From NCBI GenBank assembly GCA_017992885.1, contig JAGONT010000001.1, positions 1-64,000 on the forward strand: DNA of 64,000 bases. Reading direction: 5' to 3'. Source of the stretch: Alphaproteobacteria bacterium (GTDB taxonomy: Bacteria > Pseudomonadota > Alphaproteobacteria > UBA9655). Both the position numbers and the translations under genes were made by a program. The notes beneath the pieces are model-generated. The model did not search any database, was not told the origin of the DNA, and saw nothing but the letters and a program-made list of their open reading frames with translations. Of the stretch, positions 24,805 through 35,032 are shown piece by piece (the stretch's first letter is position 1; every line of letters starts with the position of its first letter).

Positions 24805-27468
24805 TTAAACTTTCATCAACTGACGAATAACATAATGTAAAATTCCACCGTGCTTATAGTACTCAACTTCATTTTCCGTATCAATACGACATAACAGGGG
24901 AATCGTCTCTATCCACCCTTGGCGATGATGAATACGTGCCGTTAGCATCATCTTTGGGCGCAGCTCTTGCTCAAGCCCTTCAATATCAATCTGCTCGGAA
25001 CCATCTAGATTAAGCGTCAAACGAGTGATCCCTTCAGTAAACACAAGGGGCAGAATACCCATGCCAATAAGATTACTTCGATGAATTCGCTCAAAACTTT
25101 CTGCAATGACAGCTTTAACTCCCAAAAGACAAGGCCCCTTTGCCGCCCAATCTCGAGAAGATCCCGTCCCATATTCTTTTCCCGCAATAATAACTAAAGG
25201 AACGCCTTGCTCTTGATACCGCACGGCAGCATCATAAATAGAGAGAACTGTTCCGTCAGGTATATACCGGGTAACCCCTCCGGTAACGCCTGGGGTCATT
25301 TCATTTTGCAAACGAATATTGGCAAATGTTCCTCGCATCATAACCTCATGATTTCCCCGTCGAGAGCCATAGGAGTTGAAATTTGCAACCTCAACACCTT
25401 GTTCCAAGAGATAAATCCCTGCAGGGCCTTCTTGCTTTATACTTCCCGCAGGAGAGATGTGATCGGTTGTGATGCTATCACCTAAGATCACAAGGGGACG
25501 AGCCGCTTTAATATTTTGTAGAGCAGGAGGTGTTTTTGGCATTTTATCAAAGTAGGGAGGCAGCTTGACATATGTGCTTGCTTCTGGCCAATCATAGGTA
25601 AGGCCTTCTTCTATTTTCATCGTTTGCCACGCTTCATCTCCTTCAAAAACATTCCCATACCGTTTCGTAAACATATCAGGCGTCAAGCACGTCCGAATAA
25701 CGTCTTGAATTTCTTTGTTTGAAGGCCAAATGTCCCGTAAATATACATCCTTCCCTTGTTGATCCTGGCCCAAAGGATCATTGTACAGGTCAACGAGCAT
25801 CGAACCGGCCAGAGCATAAGCCACAACCAAAGGAGGAGAGGCTAAGTAATTCATCTTCACTTGAGGGTGAATTCGTCCCTCAAAATTGCGGTTGCCAGAC
25901 AGCACAGCAACCATAGACAAATTATTGTCATCTATTGTTTTCGCAATAGGCTCGGGAAGAGGACCAGAGTTACCGATACACGTGGTACACCCATACCCAA
26001 CCAAGTTAAATCCTAACCCATCCAAGTCCTTTTGCAGATCCGCTTTTTCATAATAGTCCGTAACAACCTGACTCCCTGGAGCGAGAGATGTTTTAACCCA
26101 AGGCTTGGATTTTAAACCTTTTTCAAGAGCCTTGCGCGCCAATAAACCAGCTCCTACCATGACCATCGGATTTGACGTATTGGTACAACTGGTAATGGCA
26201 GCAATAACCACATCACCATCCCCTAAGGAATAAGCTTCTCCTTCAACAGGGGTACGGACTCTCTGCTCTTTTCTTTTTTCCTCATAAGCCAACGTTGTCT
26301 CTATAGACGCAACAGAGTTTTTTAAAAGAATTTTGTCTTGGGGACGTTTAGGACCTGCAAGACTTGGCTCAACATCTTCAAGGTTTAACAAAACCGTATC
26401 GGTAAAGACAGGATCCTGTCCGTGCCATAAGCCTTGGGCTTTTGCATAAGCCTCGACCAACTTAATGCTATGAGAATCTCGACCTGTAAATTTAAGATAA
26501 GAAAGGGTTTCATCATCAATAGGAAATATACCGCAAGTCGCTCCATATTCAGGAGCCATATTTCCAATAGTCGCCCGATCTGCAATTGTTAACTGCTTAA
26601 GACCAGGGCCATAGAACTCAACAAATTTTCCCACAACCCCTTTGGCGCGCAGCATTTGGGTAATGCTTAAAACCAAATCAGTGGCGGTTGTTCCTTCCTT
26701 AAGTTCCCCTTCAAGTCGGAATCCAATAACATCAGGAATCACCATTGAAAAGGGCTGTCCTAACATCGCAGCTTCTGCTTCAATACCCCCGACACCCCAG
26801 CCCAAAATACCCAGACCATTGATCATGGTTGTGTGGCTATCTGTTCCAATAAGAGTATCAGGATAAGCCATAAGACGCCCATTCTGCTGACTCGAACAAA
26901 CAACCTGACCAAGGTATTCAAGATTAACCTGATGGCAAATTCCCGTTCCCGGAGGCACCACTCGAAAATTATTAAAGGCCTTTTGCCCCCACTTTAAAAA
27001 GGCATACCGCTCATGATTACGCTCAACTTCACATTGAACATTGAATGTATAAGCCTCCGTCGTTGCAAATTGATCAACAATAACCGAATGGTCAATAATA
27101 AGATCGACAGGAACCAGCGGACTAATAACGCTTGGATTTTCCCCCATAGCCACAATTGCGGCACGCATGGCTGCCAAGTCTACCACTGCAGGAACACCTG
27201 TAAAATCTTGCATCAAGACACGCGCAGGCGTAAAAGCAACTTCCTGCTCAGAGGTTCGTGTCTGCACCCAATCCACTAAGGCTTTAATATCTTTAGCTTT
27301 GACATCGATTTTATCTTGCAACCGCAATATATTTTCAAGAAGAATTTTTAAAGAATAAGGGAGCCTCGAAACATCCCCCACAAACTTAGACACTTCCTCA
27401 AGAGAGTAGTAGGTATACTTTTTCCTCTCTACACTAAAAGTTTTTTGGAATTCAATCTGATGGGGCAT
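24805..27468 (-). CDS. acnA: Aconitate hydratase AcnA
   Basis: TCA-cycle enzyme that interconverts citrate and isocitrate; may also act as an RNA-binding iron sensor. 887 residues, full AcnA/IRP1 length. The [4Fe-4S] cysteines are in SSCTNTSNP-type ITSCTNTSNPMV and in GYGCTTCIGNSGPLP; the swivel domain contains YGTGSSRDWAAKGP. GC-rich third positions are no different from neighbours. The nucleotidyltransferase gene follows at 15 bases. Confidence 0.97.
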   Translation of the reverse strand: MPHQIEFQKTFSVERKKYTYYSLEEVSKFVGDVSRLPYSLKILLENILRLQDKIDVKAKDIKALVDWVQTRTSEQEVAFTPARVLMQDFTGVPAVVDLAAMRAAIVAMGENPSVISPLVPVDLIIDHSVIVDQFATTEAYTFNVQCEVERNHERYAFLKWGQKAFNNFRVVPPGTGICHQVNLEYLGQVVCSSQQNGRLMAYPDTLIGTDSHTTMINGLGILGWGVGGIEAEAAMLGQPFSMVIPDVIGFRLEGELKEGTTATDLVLSITQMLRAKGVVGKFVEFYGPGLKQLTIADRATIGNMAPEYGATCGIFPIDDETLSYLKFTGRDSHSIKLVEAYAKAQGLWHGQDPVFTDTVLLNLEDVEPSLAGPKRPQDKILLKNSVASIETTLAYEEKRKEQRVRTPVEGEAYSLGDGDVVIAAITSCTNTSNPMVMVGAGLLARKALEKGLKSKPWVKTSLAPGSQVVTDYYEKADLQKDLDGLGFNLVGYGCTTCIGNSGPLPEPIAKTIDDNNLSMVAVLSGNRNFEGRIHPQVKMNYLASPPLVVAYALAGSMLVDLYNDPLGQDQQGKDVYLRDIWPSNKEIQDVIRTCLTPDMFTKRYGNVFEGDEAWQTMKIEEGLTYDWPEASTYVKLPPYFDKMPKTPPALQNIKAARPLVILGDSITTDHISPAGSIKQEGPAGIYLLEQGVEVANFNSYGSRRGNHEVMMRGTFANIRLQNEMTPGVTGGVTRYIPDGTVLSIYDAAVRYQEQGVPLVIIAGKEYGTGSSRDWAAKGPCLLGVKAVIAESFERIHRSNLIGMGILPLVFTEGITRLTLNLDGSEQIDIEGLEQELRPKMMLTARIHHRQGWIETIPLLCRIDTENEVEYYKHGGILHYVIRQLMKV

Positions 27469-27510
27469 GAGCCAGCTCCTATGCTTTTTGAATAAAATTG
27501 TACCAGAATT

Positions 27511-28881
27511 TTAAACACTGGCATAAGGATTTTTACCCGATCTAAGGAAAAGTCGAATAGGAACGCCTTGCAAGCTAAACGCTTCTCGTATCCCATTAAT
27601 GACATATCTTTCATAAGAATCTGGTAATTCTGTAGATTTGCTGCAAAAAAGAACAAACGTTGGCGGTCTTGTTTTAATTTGGGTCAGGTATTTGATCTTG
27701 ATACGTCGTCCTGCTACAAGAGGGGGAGGATGATGAGCCACAAGCCCTTCAAGCCAACGATTCAATTTAGACGTTGAAATTCTTTGATTCCAAGTCTTAT
27801 AGATAGCCAAAATTGCATCTAAAAGCTTCTCTTTGTTTTTACCCGTCAGGGCTGAAAGGGGAACTAAAGGAACGCCCTTCACTTGAGGAAGAGCTGTGGT
27901 GAGCCTTTCGTGCAAATGGTTTAAAAGGTCTTGTTTATTAGGAATCAAATCCCATTTATTAAGAGCAAGAACAAGACAGCGTCCCTCTTCAATTACTTGA
28001 GACGCAATATGGAGATCTTGCTTTTCAAGAGGTTGGGTGGCATCGATCACCACCACCACCACTTGCGCATATTGAATGGCTGTGCGACTTTCCGACGTCG
28101 CCAACCATTCTAGCTTTTCTGTCACCTTTGCCCTTTTACGCAGCCCTGCCGTGTCAATCAAACGCAAGGCCTGTCCTTGATATTCCCAGTCGGTCGCAAT
28201 GGTATCACGGGTCACACCAGCTTCAGGCCCCGTTAAAACTCGCTCATACCCTATGAGTTGATTGAGCAAAGTTGATTTACCCACATTTGGACGACCCACA
28301 ATTGCAAGTTGTATGGGCGTCGTTTCTTCGGCTACTTCTTCCTCTTCTCCCAGAGGCCCCTTATAAAAAGAGACTAACGCTTCATAGAGAGAATCTAAAC
28401 CTAAGCCATGTTCTGCGGAAAGGGGAAGAGGTTCTCCAACCCCAAGGCTCCAAGCTTCAGCAATTCCATAATTTCTATCCCGGCCTTCGCATTTATTGGC
28501 AACAAGTAAAATAGGTTTTTCCGCTCGCCTTAAAAGATTAGCAAAAACTTCATCTAGAGAGGTCACTCCTTGTCTACCATCAATCATAAACAAAAGCACA
28601 TCCGCTTCTTGTAAAGCAATCATGACTTGCGCCTTCATTCCTGCCATCAGAGGATCTGAACTTTGCTCTTCAAGCCCAGCCGTATCAATAAGTTTAAGAG
28701 GAATATCTCCTAATTGACCAAAGGCTTCCTTGCGATCACGGGTAACACCAGGCAAATCATGGACAATGGCCATACGCTTGCCACACAAGCGATTAAAGAG
28801 GGTCGACTTCCCAACATTGGGACGTCCGACAATCGCCAATTTTAAGGCATATTTTCTGCAAAATGTTTCTGAGAGAGTCAT
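27511..28881 (-). CDS. der: Ribosome-assembly GTPase Der (EngA)
   Basis: Essential double-GTPase acting in 50S subunit maturation. Two G domains in tandem: GRPNVGKSTLFNRL near residue 19 with DTAGLEE, and GRPNVGKSTLLNQL near 195 with DTAGLRKRAKV. A C-terminal KH-like domain follows (RRIKIKYLTQIKTRPPTFV). 456 residues. Position downstream of the yfgM-like gene and bamB is a conserved proteobacterial order. Confidence 0.97.
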   Translation of the reverse strand: MTLSETFCRKYALKLAIVGRPNVGKSTLFNRLCGKRMAIVHDLPGVTRDRKEAFGQLGDIPLKLIDTAGLEEQSSDPLMAGMKAQVMIALQEADVLLFMIDGRQGVTSLDEVFANLLRRAEKPILLVANKCEGRDRNYGIAEAWSLGVGEPLPLSAEHGLGLDSLYEALVSFYKGPLGEEEEVAEETTPIQLAIVGRPNVGKSTLLNQLIGYERVLTGPEAGVTRDTIATDWEYQGQALRLIDTAGLRKRAKVTEKLEWLATSESRTAIQYAQVVVVVIDATQPLEKQDLHIASQVIEEGRCLVLALNKWDLIPNKQDLLNHLHERLTTALPQVKGVPLVPLSALTGKNKEKLLDAILAIYKTWNQRISTSKLNRWLEGLVAHHPPPLVAGRRIKIKYLTQIKTRPPTFVLFCSKSTELPDSYERYVINGIREAFSLQGVPIRLFLRSGKNPYASV

Positions 28882-29009
28882 CTAAATACCAGGTTTAGTT
28901 ATAAGGTAAGATAAGCAAATTAGCCACATGACGCAAGAAAACCAAGAATTAACAATCACTTTACTTCTAGTGAGCTCAGAACTTGATCAACCTCATGATT
29001 TCTTGATAT

Positions 29010-30299
29010 CTAATGAAACGCCATCAGCTCTCCCCCATCCGTCAGGAGGTAGAGCGTTTCATGAGCTACAACAGGAGACAATGAGACAGATGCATTTAGC
29101 TGACGTTCAGCAAGAGTATTGCCATTGGCTGGATCTAAGGCCAAGAGGACACCCCGGGTATTGACTAAATAAAGCTTATTTCCAGCAACAATGGGCCCTT
29201 CCCAAATAACTTTATGGGGGTTTTCCAACTCGGAATCAAGTTTTCTTACCCACACAACTTGACCATAGTCACGAGTCAAACATAAAATCTCATTATGTGA
29301 GTTGATCATAAAAATATATCCCCCTATCACCGCCGGGGTCCGTGTTCCACCAATATTTCGCTCCCACAGTCTTTCTCCTCGGCGCAAATCATAGGCCGCC
29401 ATTTTATGATTATGGCCAATGACAATTACTTTGTTTTGATCAATCACAGGTAAGGCTCTGATATGAGAAAGAGAAGAAAGAGAGTCTGGACGTCTTGTTG
29501 AGCTTAAAGTTTCTGTCCACAGTTGATGCCCATTTTCCGATTTAAGCGCAAAAATTTCTCCTGATGAATACGTTACAACAACAACACCTTTAGAAACGAC
29601 GGGACTCGCTGTCCCAAGAAGCCCTGCATGTTCAGTTATCCCCGCATGCTCCCATAAACGTACTCCACTCTCAGCATCCAGAATATCTAACTGATTACTA
29701 ATTGTTAAGACGTAAAGGCGTCCATCTGCATATGTCGGCGCAGCTCGAACAGGACTTGTGGTGAAAATTCGCCAAAGAATTTGGCCAGATTTTGCATCAA
29801 GAGCTAAAACTTCTGCATGAGGAGATGTAACAAAAATTTTTCCGTTGCCATATGCCAACCCCCCACCAATAATTGCGTCTTGTCGTCCTTCAGGGGAAAT
29901 ATCTGACTCCCATAGTACTTCTCCTGAAGAAGCCTGGAAAGCTTGCACACGCCCTGTTGTATCTAAAGCATAAACGACTTCTTCATTGACAATGGGAGAA
30001 GATAAGAACCGCCCTTCTCCATTTCCAGAGCCAATGGAGACGGCCCAATAGGGCTCAATCGTATCTTTCAAGGAAAGGTGAGGCATAAAATGCTCTGCCC
30101 CTCCCCCTACTTGTGGCCAACCTCGTCCTAACTCAGAAGGAGGAAGAACGACAGAAACGTCTTTTGTCTCTGCATCAACCTTAACTGAATTTTCATAGTT
30201 TACGACAGCCACACGCGTTCCTGTAATAGGAACTTTCTGAGCATCACACGCAGCGAGAGCAAGAGCTGCTGCTACAACCAAACTTATGTGTTTTTTCAT
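29010..30299 (-). CDS. bamB: Outer membrane assembly lipoprotein BamB
   Basis: Accessory lipoprotein of the BAM complex that inserts beta-barrels in the outer membrane. Lipobox LAAC (Cys19), then an eight-bladed PQQ-type propeller with repeats such as VYALDTTGRVQAFQASSGEVLWE and LALDAKSGQILWRIFT. 429 residues. Its ATG overlaps the upstream yfgM-like stop by 4 bases. der follows after 128 bases. Confidence 0.93.
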   Translation of the reverse strand: MKKHISLVVAAALALAACDAQKVPITGTRVAVVNYENSVKVDAETKDVSVVLPPSELGRGWPQVGGGAEHFMPHLSLKDTIEPYWAVSIGSGNGEGRFLSSPIVNEEVVYALDTTGRVQAFQASSGEVLWESDISPEGRQDAIIGGGLAYGNGKIFVTSPHAEVLALDAKSGQILWRIFTTSPVRAAPTYADGRLYVLTISNQLDILDAESGVRLWEHAGITEHAGLLGTASPVVSKGVVVVTYSSGEIFALKSENGHQLWTETLSSTRRPDSLSSLSHIRALPVIDQNKVIVIGHNHKMAAYDLRRGERLWERNIGGTRTPAVIGGYIFMINSHNEILCLTRDYGQVVWVRKLDSELENPHKVIWEGPIVAGNKLYLVNTRGVLLALDPANGNTLAERQLNASVSLSPVVAHETLYLLTDGGELMAFH

Positions 30300-30955
30300 G
30301 AGCGCGGATCCTTTTCATCATGTTCCTCTTGTACAAAAAAAGGAACATCAACTTGAGAGAGCATTAAACTTGCCCGGATTTGTTCAGGTATCGTAACAAA
30401 GGGTTGTTCAAGAATTCGAAAATAATCCTCTGCAGCTTTAACTGACTCCCCATGTTTGAGTTTTTCCAGCGCTAAAAGTTCAAGAGCCAGGGGAGCCCAT
30501 GCATTATTGGGAGCCGCTAAAGACTCGATTGCAGCGAAAGCTGTTGAATTAGCAGAAGGACGAGCTGCCATTAAAATTTTTGGCAAATTGCTTAAAGCAG
30601 GATCTCCCGCATTGCTTTGCGAAATTTTCGTATAGACCGTTTCTGGATCTGGCACAAGTGCCGCCTCATAAAGGACAGCAAGCTTACCATACCCTCCCTT
30701 CTCCGTTGAAATATCCTGAAAAGCTTTTAAAGCTTCTTCTTTTTTTCCTTGATTCACAAGCTCGACAGCTTGAGAGAATGAAACATGGCTACGTAATTGG
30801 CTTTTATGTTTAAAATACATCCAAAGTGTATAACTCACCGTTCCAATCACAATTGCCAAAGCTATCCCAATAACCAGATTTCCATACTTACGCCATAAAT
30901 TGACAATTCTCTCTTCTTTAATATCTTCTTCTAGTTCTCTTAAAAAGTCAGACAT
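30296..30955 (-). CDS. YfgM-like tetratricopeptide protein (ancillary SecYEG/envelope chaperone)
   Basis: 219-residue single-pass membrane protein: cytoplasmic N-terminus FLRELEEDIKEERIVNLWRK, a membrane helix at about 25-45 (YGNLVIGIALAIVIGTVSY), then TPR-like helices in the periplasm. This matches the YfgM/DUF2133 family, which associates with the Sec translocon and periplasmic chaperones in E. coli. The yfgM-bamB-der order is conserved in proteobacteria. Overlaps bamB by 4 bases. Confidence 0.85.
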   Translation of the reverse strand: MSDFLRELEEDIKEERIVNLWRKYGNLVIGIALAIVIGTVSYTLWMYFKHKSQLRSHVSFSQAVELVNQGKKEEALKAFQDISTEKGGYGKLAVLYEAALVPDPETVYTKISQSNAGDPALSNLPKILMAARPSANSTAFAAIESLAAPNNAWAPLALELLALEKLKHGESVKAAEDYFRILEQPFVTIPEQIRASLMLSQVDVPFFVQEEHDEKDPRS

Positions 30956-31103
30956 TGTTAAGCTCCTGTTTTCTTCTGATACCTTAGTTTAAGACATCTC
31001 ATTGGTAAAGAGCGATCTCAGCCCCTATTGATTGTTTTATGCATCAAAAATTTGATTTTACCCTCTCTTTACGTTTATACTCTTCCCAAAGGAGACCTTA
31101 GAA

Positions 31104-31493
31104 ATGACTACTTCCTGCCCTCCTCCCGTTGATCAACTTACCCTTCGCACCATTGCAATGCCGCGGGATACGAATCCCTCTGGTGATATTTTTGGAGGTT
31201 GGCTTGTCTCAATGATGGATATGGCAGGAGGAACCGTTGCCATACACCAATCGAAAGGACGCGTGGTTTTAGCGGGAATCCATAAAATGTCTTTCTTACT
31301 GCCTGTATTTGTCGGCGATGAAGTCAGCTGCTATGTCCGCATTGTTAAAATAGGCACCACGTCAATACAGGTTAATGTGGAAGCGTGGGTACGTCGCCCC
31401 ACAAATGGCAACACGCATAAAGTGACAGAAGGACTTTTTACGTTTGTTGGGATTGACGAAAATAGAAAGCCGCGCTCTATTCCTCGAGACTAA
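31104..31493 (+). CDS. yciA: Acyl-CoA thioesterase, YciA type
   Basis: Cytoplasmic hot-dog fold thioesterase, 129 residues. The family segment MPRDTNPSGDIFGGWLVSMM lies near residues 19-38 (with the conserved Asn/Asp region), followed by MDMAGGTVAI and a C-terminal FTFVGIDENRKPRSIP. It is divergent from the yfgM-bamB-der operon and has AGGAGAC upstream of its ATG. Probable role is hydrolysis of medium- or long-chain acyl-CoAs. Confidence 0.9.
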   Translation: MTTSCPPPVDQLTLRTIAMPRDTNPSGDIFGGWLVSMMDMAGGTVAIHQSKGRVVLAGIHKMSFLLPVFVGDEVSCYVRIVKIGTTSIQVNVEAWVRRPTNGNTHKVTEGLFTFVGIDENRKPRSIPRD

Positions 31494-31787
31494 ATAAGAC
31501 GCCTGAAATTTTAATAAATAAAAAACTTCTTCTTTTATTTAATAATCTTAATGATATTAATATTTGAAATATTTCTTTTTTCTTTTCAACATAGTATTCA
31601 AAAATGTTGGGTAGTATAAGTAAATTTATATTGTTTTAACCTTCTTATCAGATAATCAATTTTTAATGAAAAAGCAGTTTAAACCGCCTAAGGATAAAAT
31701 TAATACAATTGCCCTAAACATGCAAACTTCAAGCATACAAATAATAGTAGCGCAGAAAAAATGAATCAAAAAATTGGAGAATTAAAA

Positions 31788-32177
31788 ATGGATATTTCAA
31801 TATTTTTAGCTAAAGCAATTGGATTTTATTATATAATTATGAGTCTTTCATTTTTTATAAAAAAAAGAAAATTAAAATTGCAGATTATAAATATGATGAA
31901 CAATCCTGGATTAGTGTTAGCTACCGGTTTTATTGTTCTCATCATGGGGATCCTTATAGTTGTAAGCCATAATATTTGGACAAAGGATTGGAGAGTTATC
32001 ATCACGATAGTGGGATGGATGATTCTCATTAAAGGGATTAATGTAATCCTATTTCCAGAATTCTTAGTCAATATGAGTATAAAATGGTTACAAAATAACA
32101 CTCTTTATTATATAACTTTTTATTTCGTATTTACAATCGGAACTACTTTAATTTATTATGGATATGCGCAAAGTTAA
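31788..32177 (+). CDS. Small four-helix membrane protein, hypothetical
   Basis: 129 residues; the ATG at 31788 has GGAGA 7 bases upstream and is preferred over one 9 codons earlier. About four hydrophobic helices (near 5-20, 42-62, 72-90 and 106-125) with a basic loop KKRKLKLQ after the first. Very AT-rich, unlike its neighbours, and isolated between two gaps. No family recognised beyond a general small integral membrane protein. Confidence 0.6.
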   Translation: MDISIFLAKAIGFYYIIMSLSFFIKKRKLKLQIINMMNNPGLVLATGFIVLIMGILIVVSHNIWTKDWRVIITIVGWMILIKGINVILFPEFLVNMSIKWLQNNTLYYITFYFVFTIGTTLIYYGYAQS

Positions 32178-32555
32178 TAGAATAGACATCTAATATTAAT
32201 ACTTGCTTTAGGAAAATTAAAATCACTTCTTCTTCACAAAAAAACGCGCAACTTTACTTAAGACAGCCTTTGGATTGGGGTTATCCACATAGCAGAAGCT
32301 TGTTACACTCTAAAGAACAGCTTGAAAACCACAATCCACCCCCTCCACACCAACCTAACATAAAATCTACATATTATTTAGCTTATCCCTTGAATTGAAA
32401 AGTGCTTTCATATTTTTAGTGAGTGGGGAGACTCTATTTTCATTTTTTGCAACCCATATTTGTATAAATAAATAGATTGCACGGGGTGGTTTTTTCATCT
32501 TACGCTTCTTCTAATAAAAGAAAACCTTCGTGTGAAAAAAAGAAAGGATATCAGA
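32178..32555. other. Intergenic region
   Basis: About 375 bases without a gene. One exact DnaA-box 9-mer, TTATCCACA, is at 32281-32289 but stands alone. A C-rich strand (32330-32345) and an AT-rich stretch precede the next gene. No RNA or remnant recognised. Confidence 0.4.
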
Positions 32556-33734
32556 ATGAAGCATTTACTCTTAAGTTTAAGTCTATTTTTTTTGATGGGG
32601 GGGCAATCTCAAGCCGTCAAACTCTATCTTTTATCAAATCATGGCAACGCAGGAGATCATAACCAAACTTTAGGAATCGCCGCAGCCTTGGAAAAGCTTT
32701 CACACCAAAAAGTTACCCTTAAAGATTTAGATACAAAGTTGATAACACCTTCCGAAATTAAAGCTGAAATTGACAAAGACTTACTGCAGGAAAAAGTTAT
32801 TGTTGTGGGATCAGGAGAAGGCGGTATTGAAGGAATCAAAGATTTGTCTCCTCAATCCAATCTGATTATCTGTTTAACATCCCATATGTTTTTAAAAGAT
32901 TTTCAAGACCCTGCCCTTTTACAAAAGGTTACTTTTATTGCTCTTCCGATTCACGAGACAACCTCAAACCAAGAGATACTTAAAGAAAAGCTTATTAAAA
33001 CAGTGGGCGTCTCTCATAATCGTCAGGCAGAAACAGCAGATAAAATTTATGGAGAATGGAAAAAAGTCCTTCCCACTTGCAAAGAATACCTTGGAGTTGT
33101 TTTGGGGGGAGATGCCCCCACACCCTCCAAAGAAATCAAACTGTTCACTGAACACGATGCCACGAAACTCGCAACCTATATTGCTCAGCATGCTCAAAAT
33201 GCCTGTGTTCTTGTTTTGAATGGACCCCGAACAGGAAAATATGGGACCGATAACAAAGAAATTATGACCGTTCATCGCCAAGGCCAGTCGGATTCTATCA
33301 CAAAATTTTTTCAACAAAGCCTTGCAGCTCAAGGGATTAAGAATGTAAAATTCTTTGACTTCCAACATAACAACCCAGAAAACAAAGCCTGGGTTCTTCC
33401 CTATAATTCTTTCGATCTTGTCGTCGGAGCCGTAAAAGCCACCCATGGAAAAATGCTTATTCCCGGTGAATCCACATCGATGATTTCAGAAGCGATTGAT
33501 GTATTACCTTCTGGCCATGTTCTTGTTTATGAAAATAACCCCATGAATGAGGTACATAGTGCTCATGTCACAAGTGAGCTCGCTGCAGGACGTATTGCTG
33601 TTTTGCAAAACTACCGTGACGTTCTCACGCCGAAAATCAATGCCGAAGGACCAAAACCCAGTGCTGCCCAAGTTATTGCTCAACAACTGTGGGAAACTGT
33701 CAATCAACCAGAAAACGTCGGGTTGAAAAACTAA
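32556..33734 (+). CDS. ELM1-like (DUF1022) protein with signal peptide
   Basis: 392 residues from ATG 32556, which has AAAGGA 8 bases before it. Signal peptide MKHLLLSLSLFFLMGGQSQA. The rest resembles the ELM1/DUF1022 family: the middle LGVVLGGDAPTP, NGPRTGKYG, and the C-terminal nucleotide-sugar-like motif PGESTSMISEAIDVLPSG. The family is known from plant mitochondrial fission factor ELM1 and from bacterial proteins near LPS genes; members usually lack a signal peptide. Here the protein is apparently exported. Function is not established. Confidence 0.75.
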   Translation: MKHLLLSLSLFFLMGGQSQAVKLYLLSNHGNAGDHNQTLGIAAALEKLSHQKVTLKDLDTKLITPSEIKAEIDKDLLQEKVIVVGSGEGGIEGIKDLSPQSNLIICLTSHMFLKDFQDPALLQKVTFIALPIHETTSNQEILKEKLIKTVGVSHNRQAETADKIYGEWKKVLPTCKEYLGVVLGGDAPTPSKEIKLFTEHDATKLATYIAQHAQNACVLVLNGPRTGKYGTDNKEIMTVHRQGQSDSITKFFQQSLAAQGIKNVKFFDFQHNNPENKAWVLPYNSFDLVVGAVKATHGKMLIPGESTSMISEAIDVLPSGHVLVYENNPMNEVHSAHVTSELAAGRIAVLQNYRDVLTPKINAEGPKPSAAQVIAQQLWETVNQPENVGLKN

Positions 33735-33761
33735 AAAGCATCAGGTTTTGTCACTAAAAGT

Positions 33762-35027
33762 TTAACTGACCTCTGGCAATTGCTTCCAGTTTTGTGTGAA
33801 CGAGGGACTTTTCCAAGAGGCTTTTGGCTGCCAGGAAGCGTTAACTCCTTCGCTGGCGAAAGTAAGAGAGCCTTTGCCATATCGATAATTGAGGTGATCA
33901 ATGGATTTAAGGGCTTCTCTCCGCCTTAAAGACTGTTCATGTTCCTTTTCTTCTGTAAAAAGGTAGGGAACAGCTTGATCTTCTGACGAGAGGTTAAGCG
34001 CCATAACACCCACTTTTTTGTAAGAGAGGTGTTCTCTAAAAATTTTCTCTAAAGCGAGAGTAGCCGCTGTAATTAAAGTTGCATTATCTTGAGAAGGACA
34101 AGAAAGGGGGATAAGATGAGTATTACTGTAAAATCTTCCTTTTTTATCAAAAGGATTCGTACGAACAGCAATACTGAGAAGAGAGGTTTTACGACCCTCA
34201 ACTCTTAATCGATGAGCTAAAGAACTCGCATGAAAGCTTACAGCTTCCCTCAAGCTTTCAAAAGTCGTTAGAGGAATGCCAAAAGAGCGAGAAGAAATCA
34301 TGCTTTTCTTAGGAGGAGTCGTTTCTTCAACACTTAAGCAAGCTTTTCCTTTAAGCTCAAGAGCTGTTCTCGCAAGAACGATATTAAAAGCTTTTTTTAT
34401 CCACCGAGGATCTGCTTGCGCTAAGTCTAACGCTGTGGTCAACCCCAAGGTGTTAAGCTTCTTTGACCATCGAGAGCCAATTCCCCATACATCCTGAAGA
34501 GAAACTTGTCCCAAGAGAGCTTCTGTTTTCTCAGATGTAAGAAGAGCATAACACCCAGAAGGATGTCTCTTTGCCATGCTATTTGCAACTTTTGCTAAGG
34601 TTTTCGTAGGACCGATGCCCACACTGACTGGAATTCCTGTCCATTTTTTAACTATTTTCTTGATATCGCACCCATAAGCGAAGAGCTCATCCTGGCGGAG
34701 CGTACTTAAATCTAAAAAAGCCTCATCAATAGAATAAACTTCCAGAGTTGGTGAAAAAGCCTTCAGCGCTTCCATCACACGAGAGGAGATATCTCCATAC
34801 AGAGAAAAATTAGCAGAAAAGACATGAACATTGTGTTTTTCGACAACATCGCGAATTTTAAAAAGAGGAGCCCCCATAGGAATGCCCAAAGCTTTTGCCT
34901 CCAAAGACCGAGCGATTGCACAGCCGTCATTTGAAGACAGAACAATAACGGGTTTTTTCTCAAGATGAGGTTGAAAAACTCTCTCACAGGAGACATAAAA
35001 AGCATTGCAATCTATTAAAGCAAACAT
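33762..35027 (-). CDS. umuC: Y-family DNA polymerase V catalytic subunit UmuC
   Basis: Error-prone translesion polymerase of the SOS response. Y-family palm motif [16 protein letters not shown] at residues 3-18 and [10 protein letters not shown] near 100; a helix-hairpin-helix follows and the C-terminal UmuC-specific extension is present. 421 residues, full length. It begins 5 bases after the umuD stop, so umuDC is one operon. Confidence 0.95.
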   Translation of the reverse strand: MFALIDCNAFYVSCERVFQPHLEKKPVIVLSSNDGCAIARSLEAKALGIPMGAPLFKIRDVVEKHNVHVFSANFSLYGDISSRVMEALKAFSPTLEVYSIDEAFLDLSTLRQDELFAYGCDIKKIVKKWTGIPVSVGIGPTKTLAKVANSMAKRHPSGCYALLTSEKTEALLGQVSLQDVWGIGSRWSKKLNTLGLTTALDLAQADPRWIKKAFNIVLARTALELKGKACLSVEETTPPKKSMISSRSFGIPLTTFESLREAVSFHASSLAHRLRVEGRKTSLLSIAVRTNPFDKKGRFYSNTHLIPLSCPSQDNATLITAATLALEKIFREHLSYKKVGVMALNLSSEDQAVPYLFTEEKEHEQSLRRREALKSIDHLNYRYGKGSLTFASEGVNASWQPKASWKSPSFTQNWKQLPEVS

Positions 35028-35032
35028 AGCAA

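Noticed and set aside
32281-32289. Exact DnaA box TTATCCACA
   Set aside because: A single 9-mer without further boxes, an AT-rich unwinding cluster pattern or origin-linked genes is not enough to call an origin.
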